34,352 nucleotides of DNA, taken from Acidobacteriota bacterium (GTDB lineage: Bacteria > Acidobacteriota > Terriglobia > Bryobacterales > Bryobacteraceae). Every line of letters begins with the position of its first letter. Positions within the stretch are counted from its first letter, which is position 1. This document shows, piece by piece, positions 16,759 to 24,795 of the stretch. The notes under the pieces were generated by a model. The model was not told where the DNA came from and did no database searches. It saw only the letters and a list, made by a program, of their open reading frames with translations. The position numbers were made by a program, and so were the translations under genes. Location of the stretch: assembly GCA_025354525.1 (NCBI GenBank), contig JANXMS010000112.1, forward strand, positions 1 through 34,352. The letters run 5' to 3'.

Positions 16759-17472
16759 TTGCACCGCGAATCGCTCAAATGGTTTAGTCCTTCCCTCCAG
16801 CGGGAGATGGAAATGCTCATCTTCGGATCCGGAGGGCAGCCGCTCCTCGTCTTCCCCACTTCCATGGGCCGCTTCTTCGACTACGAACAGCGCGACATGA
16901 TCGCCGCCGCCGCCGGTGCCTACGAAGCCGGCGTCATCCAAGCCTTCTGTGTCGATAGCGTCGACTCCGAATCCTGGTACAACAAAGGCGTCCACCCCCG
17001 TGATCGCGTCCTCCGCCACGGCCAATACGAAGAATACCTTCTCCGCGAAGTTCTTCCGTTTATTCAAAAACGCAACCCGGCCCCCAAAGTCTTCCCCACC
17101 GGCTGCAGCTTCGGCGGTTTCCACGCCGCCAACTTCGCCCTTCGCCACCCGGACCATTGCAACGGCTTCTCCAGCTTCGGCGGAGCCTTCGACATTCACC
17201 AATTTGTCGACGGCTACTACGACGACAATGTCTATTTCAACTGCCCCCCGGATTTCCTCCCCAACCTCTCCGACCCCCGCGCGCTCAATCTCATGCGGCG
17301 TATGAAAATCGTCCTCGCCGCCGGAGAAGCCGATTTCTGTCGGCCGGAAAACGACCGCCTCAGCCGCATCCTCCATGCCAAACAAATCCCCCATACCCTC
17401 GACATCTGGGGCGACGGTGCCGGCCACGATTGGCCCGAGTGGCACGGCATGACTACCAAGTTTTTCGGCTAA
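16759..17472 (+). CDS. Esterase-like alpha/beta-hydrolase (COG4947 type), first gene of the amidoligase operon
   Basis: A 237-residue cytosolic protein without signal peptide. It has the nucleophile elbow GCSFGGFHA (Ser about 117), a likely acid in AGEADFCRPEND and a C-terminal histidine in GDGAGHDWPEW, so a catalytic triad is plausible. The opening WFSPSLQREMEMLIFGSGG matches the start of this family, so TTG at 16759 is favoured over ATG at 16807. It is followed after 10 bases by an ATP-grasp ligase and heads a six-gene run. It may release or load an ester or thioester intermediate, or clip a product (inference). Family members are usually annotated only as putative esterases. Confidence 0.8.
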   Translation: MHRESLKWFSPSLQREMEMLIFGSGGQPLLVFPTSMGRFFDYEQRDMIAAAAGAYEAGVIQAFCVDSVDSESWYNKGVHPRDRVLRHGQYEEYLLREVLPFIQKRNPAPKVFPTGCSFGGFHAANFALRHPDHCNGFSSFGGAFDIHQFVDGYYDDNVYFNCPPDFLPNLSDPRALNLMRRMKIVLAAGEADFCRPENDRLSRILHAKQIPHTLDIWGDGAGHDWPEWHGMTTKFFG

Positions 17473-17482
17473 ACTTTAGTCC

Positions 17483-18433
17483 ATGAAGCGAATAGGAATG
17501 AAGCGCATCGGAATTCTGTACGGCATGGAGACCACGTTTCCCCCCGCCCTCGTTGACCACATCAACGCTCGCGCCATCCCCGGTGTCGTCGCCGAGCACG
17601 TCAAAATCGGCGCGTTCAAAATGGCGGAGTCCTCAGGCTACGACGTCATTGTCGACCGCATCTCCCACGACATCCCCTTCTACCGCGCCTGGCTTAAAAA
17701 CGAGGCCCTCTGCGGGGCCCGCATCATCAACAACCCCTTCTGGTGGTCCGCCGACGACAAGTTCTTCAACTACGCCCTCGCCTCAAAAATGGGCGTAGCC
17801 ACCCCGCGCACCGTCATGCTCCCCCACAAGAGCCACCCCGAAGGAACCACCGCCCAGTCGATGCGCAATCTCCTATACCCGCTCAATTGGGAAGAGGTCT
17901 TCGCATACATCGGCTTCCCCGCCTTCCTCAAACCGCACTTGGGCGGCGGCTGGAAGTCCGTCTACAAGGTCGACAACCCCCAGGAACTCTACGACGCCTA
18001 CAACGAAACCGGCACCCTCGGCATGGTCCTACAATCGGAAGTCAACTTCGTCGAATACTTCCGCTGCTACGTCATCGGCCAGGAGAAGGTGCGCATCATG
18101 CCCTATGACCCCCGCCGCGCTCCCGCGCACCGCTACGTCCTCGACCCGCCCGCCTACGACCCCGCCCTCCTCGCCCGCGTCGAAGCCGACGCCCTCAAGC
18201 TCTGCCGAGCCCTCGGCTACGACCTCAACACCGTCGAATTTGCCGTCGAAAACGGCATCCCCTACGCCATCGATTTCCTCAATCCAGCCCCCGACGCCGA
18301 CGTCAACTCCGTCGGCCAGGAAAACTTTGATTGGGTCATCAGCGCCGTCGCCGATCTCGCCATCAAACGCGCCCTCGACGACGCAAACCCCAACGTCGAC
18401 TATCGCTGGAACCGCTACCTCGCCGGAGCCTAA
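17483..18433 (+). CDS. ATP-grasp ligase (RimK/D-Ala-D-Ala ligase-like)
   Basis: A protein of 311 to 316 residues. ATP-grasp enzymes activate a carboxylate as acyl phosphate and join it to an amine or thiol. Visible parts are the N-terminal pre-ATP domain, the loop FPAFLKPHLGGGWKSVYKV (lysine and glycine-rich loop), VEYFRCYVIGQEKVRIMPYD, and the metal-binding end VEFAVENGIPYAIDFLNPAP with acidic and Asn ligands. The N-terminus has a 15-bp near-duplication (17483-17512) that encodes MKRIG twice, so either ATG 17483 or ATG 17498 may be used. It lies between the esterase and the GCS2 ligase with gaps of 10 and 6 bases. Confidence 0.85.
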   Translation: MKRIGMKRIGILYGMETTFPPALVDHINARAIPGVVAEHVKIGAFKMAESSGYDVIVDRISHDIPFYRAWLKNEALCGARIINNPFWWSADDKFFNYALASKMGVATPRTVMLPHKSHPEGTTAQSMRNLLYPLNWEEVFAYIGFPAFLKPHLGGGWKSVYKVDNPQELYDAYNETGTLGMVLQSEVNFVEYFRCYVIGQEKVRIMPYDPRRAPAHRYVLDPPAYDPALLARVEADALKLCRALGYDLNTVEFAVENGIPYAIDFLNPAPDADVNSVGQENFDWVISAVADLAIKRALDDANPNVDYRWNRYLAGA

Positions 18434-18439
18434 CGCAAC

Positions 18440-19579
18440 ATGAAGCCCGCCCTTTCCATCGGCATCGAAGAAGAGTTCCAAACCATCGACCCCGAAACCC
18501 GCGATCTCCGCTCGCATATCGAAAGCGAACTCTACAACGAAGGCCGCCTCATCCTCCGTGAACGCGTTAAGCAAGAGATGCACCAGTCCGTCTTCGAAGT
18601 CGGCACCTCCATCTGCGCCAACATGCAGGAAGCCGAACACGAAGTCAAACTCATCCGCGCCAACATGGTCCACTTGGCGAGCAAAAACGGCCTCCTTCTC
18701 GCCGCCTCCGCCACCCATCCCTTCGCTGACTGGCGCGACCAAAGCATCCATCCCGACGCCCGATACGAAACCATCGTCGAGGATATGCAAATCGTCGCCC
18801 GCGCCAATCTCATCTTCGGCCTCCACGTCCACATCGGCATCGCCGACCTCGAAACCGCCATCCACATCATGAACGCGGCTCGCTACTTCCTGCCGCACAT
18901 CCTCGCCCTTTCCACCAACTCCCCCTTCTGGCGCGGCATGAACACCGGCCTCAAAAGCTACCGCTGCAAAGTCTTCGACAAGTTCCCTCGCACCAACATC
19001 CCGGACTACTTCTCCAGCGCCCAGGAGTACCAAAGCTACGTCGCCCTTCTCGTCTCCACCGGCTGCATCGACAATGCCAAAAAAATCTGGTGGGACATCC
19101 GCCCCCATCCCGTCTTCCCTACTCTCGAATTCCGCATCTGCGACCTCCCCCTCCGCGCCGACGAAACCCTCGCCATCGCCGCTCTGATCCAAGCAACCGT
19201 CGCCAAACTCTACCAGCTTCACTCCCGCAACCAGACCTTCCGCCTCTACCGCCAAGGCCTCATGATGGAGAACAAATGGCGCGCCCTCCGCTACGGCATC
19301 GACGGTAAACTCATAGATTTCGGCAAGGGCATCGAGGTCCCCTTCAAAGACCTCATGTATGAGTACCTCGAACTCATCGACGATGTCGTTGACGAACTCG
19401 GCTCCCGTCACTACATCAACTACATCCACACCATCCTGGCCAATGGCACCGGCGCCGACCGCCAACTCCGCGTCTGGAACCAAACCCAGGACTTCGTCAA
19501 AGTCGTCGATTTCATCGTCGACGAAACCAAAGCCAACGTCGGTGAACCCGGCCCCCTCGAGTTCAAAAGCGCGTCTTAA
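18440..19579 (+). CDS. Carboxylate-amine ligase, glutamate-cysteine ligase type 2 (GCS2/YbdK) family
   Basis: A 379-residue enzyme of the glutamine-synthetase-like ligase fold. It has the N-terminal acidic motif GIEEEFQTID (residues 8-17), the GLHVHIGI strand near 128, and TLEFRICDLPLRADE near 232, matching the metal and substrate residues of YbdK/EgtA-like proteins. Family members ligate the gamma-carboxyl of glutamate (or another acid) to an amine such as cysteine using ATP. Which substrate this one uses cannot be read. ATG at 18440 is six bases after the ATP-grasp stop. The next gene follows one base after its stop. Confidence 0.87.
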   Translation: MKPALSIGIEEEFQTIDPETRDLRSHIESELYNEGRLILRERVKQEMHQSVFEVGTSICANMQEAEHEVKLIRANMVHLASKNGLLLAASATHPFADWRDQSIHPDARYETIVEDMQIVARANLIFGLHVHIGIADLETAIHIMNAARYFLPHILALSTNSPFWRGMNTGLKSYRCKVFDKFPRTNIPDYFSSAQEYQSYVALLVSTGCIDNAKKIWWDIRPHPVFPTLEFRICDLPLRADETLAIAALIQATVAKLYQLHSRNQTFRLYRQGLMMENKWRALRYGIDGKLIDFGKGIEVPFKDLMYEYLELIDDVVDELGSRHYINYIHTILANGTGADRQLRVWNQTQDFVKVVDFIVDETKANVGEPGPLEFKSAS

Positions 19580-19580
19580 A

Positions 19581-20597
19581 ATGCCACTTCCTCTTCACTT
19601 CGATCCCGCCCTCAGCCAAGGTGCCCGCAACGCCGTCCGCACCTGTCTCCGCATTGAAGCCAGCCACCGAGTCACCGTCATCACCGATCACGAATCGGCT
19701 GAAATCGCCGCCGCCATCGCCGCCGAACTCACCGCCATTGACGTTGATTTCCGCGTCTGGATCCTTGAAGAAGAAGGGGCCCGGCCTCTCATTGACATGC
19801 CCCCCGTCGTCCTCAACGACCTCGAAACCGCCGACGTCTCCATCTTCTGCGCCCAAGCCCAAATCGGCGAACTCCGCTCCCGCATGCAGATGACCGAAAT
19901 CGTCAACCGCCGCTTCATCAAGCATGCCCACATGGTGAATATCACCAAGGAAATCATGCTCCACGGCATGCGCGCTGATTACGACGCCGTCGACCGCCTC
20001 AGCCTCAAACTCCTCGAAATGGCCACGAAAGCCAGGCAGGTCACCGCCACCACCCCGGCCGGCACCCGCATCGTCGCCGACCTCTCGCCCGGCTACCAGT
20101 GGCTCAAAACCTCCGGCATCATCAGCGCTAAGACCTGGGGCAATCTCCCCGGCGGCGAGGTCTGGACCACCCCCGGGGAAGTCAACGGCGTCTACGTCGT
20201 CGATGGCGTCGTCGGCGACTATCTCTGCGCCAAGTACGGCGACCTCCAAGCCACCCCGCTCACGATCACCGTCGTCGCCACCCGCCTCCATTCGGTCTCC
20301 TGCGCGAACAAAGAACTCGAACGCGAATTCTGGGAATACACCCACACCGATGAGAACAGCGACCGCGTCGGCGAGTTCGCCATCGGCACCAACATCGGCG
20401 TCCACGACGTCATCGGCAACATCCTCCAAGACGAAAAACTCCCCGGCATGCACATCGCCTTCGGCCACCCCTACGGCGACCACACCGGAGCCCAATGGAC
20501 CTCGAAAACCCACATCGACGTCGTCGGGCGCAAGTTTGATATCTGGCTCGACGACATCCAAATCATGCGGGCCGGAGAGTTCCTGGTGACTGCGTGA
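19581..20597 (+). CDS. M29-family (aminopeptidase T/AmpS-like) metallopeptidase
   Basis: A 338-residue protein. The C-terminal half has the M29 metal-site pattern: a glutamate in VGEFAIGTN, HIAFGHPYGDHTG, and the final KTHIDVVGRKFDIWLD. These supply Glu, His and Asp ligands for two metal ions. The N-terminal half is the smaller substrate-gating domain. ATG at 19581 immediately follows the ligase stop. The end shares GTGA with the next gene. Within an operon of peptide-bond-forming enzymes, a dedicated aminopeptidase could trim or recycle the product, or may have lost peptidase activity and act on another amide (inference). Confidence 0.8.
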   Translation: MPLPLHFDPALSQGARNAVRTCLRIEASHRVTVITDHESAEIAAAIAAELTAIDVDFRVWILEEEGARPLIDMPPVVLNDLETADVSIFCAQAQIGELRSRMQMTEIVNRRFIKHAHMVNITKEIMLHGMRADYDAVDRLSLKLLEMATKARQVTATTPAGTRIVADLSPGYQWLKTSGIISAKTWGNLPGGEVWTTPGEVNGVYVVDGVVGDYLCAKYGDLQATPLTITVVATRLHSVSCANKELEREFWEYTHTDENSDRVGEFAIGTNIGVHDVIGNILQDEKLPGMHIAFGHPYGDHTGAQWTSKTHIDVVGRKFDIWLDDIQIMRAGEFLVTA

Positions 20598-21763
20598 TCA
20601 AGGCTGCTCGTAAAGCCTTCAATCAAAATTGGCGACCGGCCGACTACACCCGCTTGTTAGACCGCCTCACCGACGCCTGCGGCGAGCCCATCCCCTTCCG
20701 CATCTGCGAAACGCCCTGCTTCCTCCGCACCTCGCTCGTCAACAAACTCATCACTTCCGGCGCTGATCTCATCCGCCAACTCGCTGAAAGCCCTGACTAC
20801 CGCGCCGCCTCGGAAGCCGCCATTCCGCCGCTCTACCGCGTCCCGAACGAACCCCATCAACCTCTCTTCACCCAGGTCGATTTCGGCCTCGTCCGAAACG
20901 CCGCAGGCAAAGCCGAACCCAAGCTTGTCGAGATCCAGGGCTTCCCTTCCCTCTACGCTTTCCATGCCGTTCTATCCGCCGCATATGACCACCCCGGATT
21001 CTGGCGCTATCATCCCGCGCCGCTGAGTCCCGCTGGGTATTGGGATCTCCTGGGCCAAACGATTGTCGGCGACCACCATCCCGAAAACGTCGTACTTTTA
21101 GAGATAGACCCCACCCACCAAAAAACCCGCTGCGACTTCGTCATGACGGAAGACGAATTTGAAGTCGCGACCGTCTGCATCACCCACCTGCATCGCAAAG
21201 GCAACAAGCTCTTCTATGAGCGCAACGGTCAAATCATTCCCATCCACCGCATCTACAACCGCACCATCGTCGACGAACTCGAACGCCGCCAAATCAACGC
21301 CCCCTTCGACTGGCGCGACGAACTCGACGTCGAATGGGCCGGCCATCCCAACCACTATTTCCGCTTCAGCAAGTTCTCCCTCCCCTTCCTCCGCCACGCT
21401 TCGGTCCCCCAAACTTTCTTCCTCGATCGCGTTTCCCCGCTCCCCGCCGACCTCGACCGTTGGGTGCTTAAACCCCTCTTCTCCTTCGCTGGCCTAGGCG
21501 TCCGCGTCGGCCCCACGCGGGCCGAAATCGAAGCCATTCCGACCGCCGAACGAAGCCAATGGATTCTGCAGGAACGCTGCGATTTCCATCCATTCTTTGA
21601 GACCCCCGCCGGCCCCACCAAAGCCGAAATCCGCGTCATGTTCATCGGTCAAAAAGCCGTCGGCCTGCTCGTTAGAATGGGCCGAGGAGCGATGATGGGG
21701 GTAGACCAGAACAAGGGCCAGGAATGGGTCGGCGCCTCCTCCGCGCTATGGCCCGACGAGTAA
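20594..21763 (+). CDS. Second ATP-grasp-like ligase
   Basis: A 389-residue protein that starts at GTG overlapping the M29 stop by four bases. Its ATP-grasp signature is in the C-terminal third: WVLKPLFSFAGLGVRVGPTR (Lys plus glycine-rich loop), WILQERCDFHPFF, then KAEIRVMFIGQKAVGLLVRM and MGVDQNKGQEWVGAS with acidic and Asn residues. The N-terminal half (VEIQGFPSLYAFHAVL) resembles glutathionylspermidine-synthase-like or other uncharacterised ATP-grasps only weakly. It is not a paralogue of the first ATP-grasp by eye, so the two likely catalyse different couplings. Confidence 0.7.
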   Translation: MIKAARKAFNQNWRPADYTRLLDRLTDACGEPIPFRICETPCFLRTSLVNKLITSGADLIRQLAESPDYRAASEAAIPPLYRVPNEPHQPLFTQVDFGLVRNAAGKAEPKLVEIQGFPSLYAFHAVLSAAYDHPGFWRYHPAPLSPAGYWDLLGQTIVGDHHPENVVLLEIDPTHQKTRCDFVMTEDEFEVATVCITHLHRKGNKLFYERNGQIIPIHRIYNRTIVDELERRQINAPFDWRDELDVEWAGHPNHYFRFSKFSLPFLRHASVPQTFFLDRVSPLPADLDRWVLKPLFSFAGLGVRVGPTRAEIEAIPTAERSQWILQERCDFHPFFETPAGPTKAEIRVMFIGQKAVGLLVRMGRGAMMGVDQNKGQEWVGASSALWPDE

Positions 21764-21766
21764 CCA

Positions 21767-22612
21767 GTGGAAACCCTCGAATCCAGAATCAAGACCGTCC
21801 TGCCGCCTCAGTATCAGGATTGCTACGAAGCCGTTCAGCCCGTCTCCATGGGCTCCGTCGGCCTTAAGTACGGCCCTGACGGCCAGGTAGCCTGGAATGA
21901 AATATGGGGATCGTTCTGCGACCTCGCCATGGCCGGCGGCCCGCCTCACAAAGGCACCCTTCTCCTCCCCGGAACCGAATCAGATCCTAAGGTAGTGGCC
22001 GAAATCTGTCGCGGCATCCGAATGGTGACCGGCCTGACGGCCGATGAATCTCCGACCCCGGGCTGGGTCCGCGTCGGTTGCGAAACCTCTACGATGGCCG
22101 ACTGGCTCTGCCGCGCCATCAACATGGAAAACGTCTCCGCCCGCTGCGAAGACTCCATCCTCGAACTCCCCGCCGGCCCCGCCTATCGCCTAGAAAAAGA
22201 GATCAAGAACGTCATCACCGTTATCGCGAAAACCTGCCACTACTGGGTCGAGCACATGTGGACTTCCCAACAGCGGGAAATCGCCACGCTCTTCAAAAAG
22301 CTATCCGAAGACTTCCCCCTCCTCCAGCCTATTCCTGGTGACGGCTCCGTCATCTCCGCGGCAATCCACCAAGCCACGGGCATGCAATCGACTAACCACC
22401 ACTACCCCGGCTGGCTAGGCTTCACCTGCCCCGACGTCCCCACGGCCATCTGGATGATGCGAGCCCTCGTCGTCAGCAACGTTCTCGCCCGCCGCGAGGA
22501 CACCGCCCTATTCGTCCCCGTCCATCCCAATTCCGCAGCCGTCAGCAACACGGTCGTTCAGATTCACGCCCTCGCCCGGGATCACTTCGCGAAGCTTCAA
22601 TTACAAAGTTAG
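21767..22612 (+). CDS. Protein of unknown function with a two-fold internal repeat, last gene of the operon
   Basis: A 281-residue soluble protein starting at GTG three bases after the ATP-grasp stop. I do not recognise the family. Residues about 85-160 and 200-275 are clearly related: IRMVTGL...PTPGWVRVGC...DWLCRA...NVSARCED...LPAGPAY against IHQATGM...YPGWLGFTC...IWMMRALVV..VLARREDTALFVPVHPN. Shared positions are the P-G-W, a Cys three to four residues later, W..RA, N-V-x-AR-x-ED and a proline turn. It may therefore be a fold duplication with two equivalent sites, or a pseudo-dimer. The duplicated DNA just downstream copies its second half. Confidence 0.75.
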   Translation: METLESRIKTVLPPQYQDCYEAVQPVSMGSVGLKYGPDGQVAWNEIWGSFCDLAMAGGPPHKGTLLLPGTESDPKVVAEICRGIRMVTGLTADESPTPGWVRVGCETSTMADWLCRAINMENVSARCEDSILELPAGPAYRLEKEIKNVITVIAKTCHYWVEHMWTSQQREIATLFKKLSEDFPLLQPIPGDGSVISAAIHQATGMQSTNHHYPGWLGFTCPDVPTAIWMMRALVVSNVLARREDTALFVPVHPNSAAVSNTVVQIHALARDHFAKLQLQS

Positions 22613-22861
22613 GCGTGGGAGCCGAAACGATCCGCTTTAGGACCCATTCACCAAAGCCATCCACCAAGCCACGGGCCTGCAATCGACTAATCACCACTAT
22701 AGGCTTCAACTGCCCCGACGTCCCCACGGCCATCTGGATGATGCGAGCCCTCGTCGTCAGCAACGTCCTCGCCCGCCGCGAGGACACCGCCCTATTCGTC
22801 CCCGTCCATCCCAACTCCGAAGCCGTCAGCAACACGGTCGTTCAGATTCACTGCCTCGCCC
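22364..22861 (+). repeat. Tandem partial duplication of the operon's last gene
   Basis: Bases 22364-22577 (second repeat domain of the upstream gene) reappear at 22659-22861 with few substitutions. The second copy lacks 11 bases after CACTA (around 22700), so its frame differs. It follows the true stop at 22612 and has no credible start, so it is probably not translated. The near-identity over about 200 bases shows that the duplication is recent. Confidence 0.9.
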
Positions 22862-22867
22862 TCCAAT

Positions 22868-24163
22868 CTATAACCGAACGAGCTCCTTAAATTCGGCATC
22901 GTTTGCAAAGACTTCGAGGTCGTTATCCTCTTGGCCGACATTGAGTAGCTGGTTGAACCGAGACTTCCAACCGGGTTCGGCCTGAATCGCCGCCTTCATG
23001 GCCTCTAAAGTTTTCTGCCGAACGTTCTGGAACCCCTCTTCATCCTGTGGTTGAGAACGCTTTAGCCACGCCGCCTTCTGGCCGTAACCGCACGCCAAAT
23101 TCACTAAAACACTTCCGGAAGGCTTGCCGCCACTGACGGCCAGATACTCCTCCGCCGCCGCGATCGCTCGCCGAAATCCTTCTGGAGCCGGTTGGTACAA
23201 CCAGGAATACGAAAGGGAGTTGTAGATCTTTTCTCGGAGGTCAAGATCGCCATCAGACTTCGCGAGCTTGGCCGCCTCTTCCAAAACGTTGAGCATCTCA
23301 GATCGAGGTTTGCCTGCGCGCAACAAGGACATCGCGTACTCAAAACGATTCCGCGCGCTCTGAGGCGTTAACTTTACTGCCCGCTCGAATCCCTCGACTG
23401 CGGAAGTGACTTCGCCGGTTAGCAATTGGGCCCGCGACCAACGCGCTACCGCCGTTGGATCGTCATTCAGACTCTCCAGGGTGATGGACTTAGCATCCTC
23501 CGCGGCCCGCTTCACTTCTATCGACGCATCCGCGGTTGCCACACCGCCCTGCTGCCCAATTTCCACTGCATCCAATGCGGGGGGCAGTGTCCCAGTCGCT
23601 GCCTGATCGCTCTGTCGAAACAGTGGACTCAAAACAATTCGAGTGCCTAAAAAGCCGACTAGAAATCCGCAGCAAACCGAGAAAAGCACAATCGCGACCG
23701 CCAGTGATCGATTCGTTTGAGGGGCATTGGATCCCACCATCATATCCGCCATCGCGGCCAGATTCGGCCCCAATTGCTTCAGTTCGATTAATCCCAGAGC
23801 CACGATCCCGGATGTCAGCCAATCGGAAACCCGCTCCAGATTCGTGTTGATTCCTAACTGGTAACTATACGGTTTCCCCGCCACCGAGGAACCGCCCACA
23901 CCCGCCGCCACACTCCCCGCCGGCGGCGCACCTTGCCCGCCAGACATCACCCGAGGCAAGCTGAAAAGGAATCCAACTAAAACTCCAGCGAGTAAGTACC
24001 CGAACATCCAAAGCAATGCCTCGCCTCGCCATCCGTCTGCCGACCAGAGAACGGTTATGATCCCCAACAGCACGACAATCCCGAAACTCAGAAACAAAGA
24101 TGTCGTGATTCGATTGAACGCATCGGGCATCTTGTCAACCGTCCCACTAGCTCGCATCGGCAT
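22868..24163 (-). CDS. Membrane protein with C-terminal TPR-like region
   Basis: A 431-residue protein. Two hydrophobic segments lie at about 20-45 and 50-72 (LFLSFGIVVLLGIITVLW; LLWMFGYLLAGVLVGFLFSL), then a loop with YSYQLGINTNLERVSDWLTS, a further hydrophobic pair, and a cytoplasmic or periplasmic TPR-like half from about 225 (VARWSRAQLLTGEVTSAVEG). The N-x-N-L-E-R-V-S-D-W-L-T pattern occurs in other TM-plus-helical-repeat proteins of unknown role. ATG at 24163 follows GGAGA at 24175-24171. It is convergent with the amidoligase operon, so a functional link is possible but unproven. Confidence 0.75.
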   Translation of the reverse strand: MPMRASGTVDKMPDAFNRITTSLFLSFGIVVLLGIITVLWSADGWRGEALLWMFGYLLAGVLVGFLFSLPRVMSGGQGAPPAGSVAAGVGGSSVAGKPYSYQLGINTNLERVSDWLTSGIVALGLIELKQLGPNLAAMADMMVGSNAPQTNRSLAVAIVLFSVCCGFLVGFLGTRIVLSPLFRQSDQAATGTLPPALDAVEIGQQGGVATADASIEVKRAAEDAKSITLESLNDDPTAVARWSRAQLLTGEVTSAVEGFERAVKLTPQSARNRFEYAMSLLRAGKPRSEMLNVLEEAAKLAKSDGDLDLREKIYNSLSYSWLYQPAPEGFRRAIAAAEEYLAVSGGKPSGSVLVNLACGYGQKAAWLKRSQPQDEEGFQNVRQKTLEAMKAAIQAEPGWKSRFNQLLNVGQEDNDLEVFANDAEFKELVRL

Positions 24164-24252
24164 TGATCGCTCTCCGTGTGAATAACTTAGCGACAGTATA
24201 TCTGATGTCGAAGCTGTCCGCTCCGCTCGCTAGAATCCAGTAATGAGCGTCC

Positions 24253-24600
24253 TCACCCCCGCGCTTCGCCCTCATCCAACACCCGCCGCACCGCCTCCCA
24301 AATCGCCCTCGACCCTTCCCCAATCGGGCTTAGCCTCACGTCCGCCTTCCCCCGCCCCCCTCCTCTCCTACCCCGCATCGATCTCCACCAGATCATGCAC
24401 CAGCAGCATCTTGATGACTCGGACCAAATCCACGCTTTCATTGCCGTGCTCGACCAACGCGACCGCCATCAAAATAATGTGCCAACAGTGCTCGGCGGCA
24501 TTTTCATATCGCCCCAACTCCTCCCGCGATGCGGGAGTCGCGTTCGTCGCAAAATCTGCTGCAACTTGTCGACCTCAAGAACAAAAGTGAGCTGTTGTTC
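24253..24600 (-). pseudogene. Decayed HD-domain phosphohydrolase (YfbR-like)
   Basis: Minus-strand pieces give [20 protein letters not shown], then in another frame [34 protein letters not shown] and [13 protein letters not shown], followed by TAG. A third piece, RAIWEAVRRVLDEGEARG, ends at 24253. The order matches HD-domain nucleotidases, including the H..HD metal-binding set (AEHCWH and VHDLVE). A frameshift between the first two pieces and the stop after EIDAG show that it is not functional. No promoter or start is clear upstream (24601-24795 shows nothing recognisable). Confidence 0.7.
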
Positions 24601-24795
24601 CCACCGCGGCGGTGAAAGGGAGTGAAAACCTGCATTCGGTTTTCCTTGCTTTCCATGGCCCGCCATTTCCACGGTCGACCTCGACGGCCGAATGTACTTG
24701 CTCCGTTATCGGCGGGGGAGCGTAGCCGCCGCTTCTACCCACGTGCAACAGCGAAGAACCTTTAAAACTCAATGCATGAGAAAGTTAATTGATCC

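Noticed and set aside
18029-19483. Long minus-strand frame of 484 codons across the ATP-grasp and GCS2 genes
   Set aside because: It is a mirror frame of conserved plus-strand genes. Its D/V/G/A-rich translation has no family motif.
19563-20561. Minus-strand frame opposite the M29 peptidase
   Set aside because: Low-complexity acidic translation typical of antisense to C-rich codons; the plus-strand gene has clear M29 motifs.
22615-22890. Separate 91-residue gene after the operon
   Set aside because: It is a recent partial DNA duplication with an 11-base deletion and no credible start or ribosome binding site.
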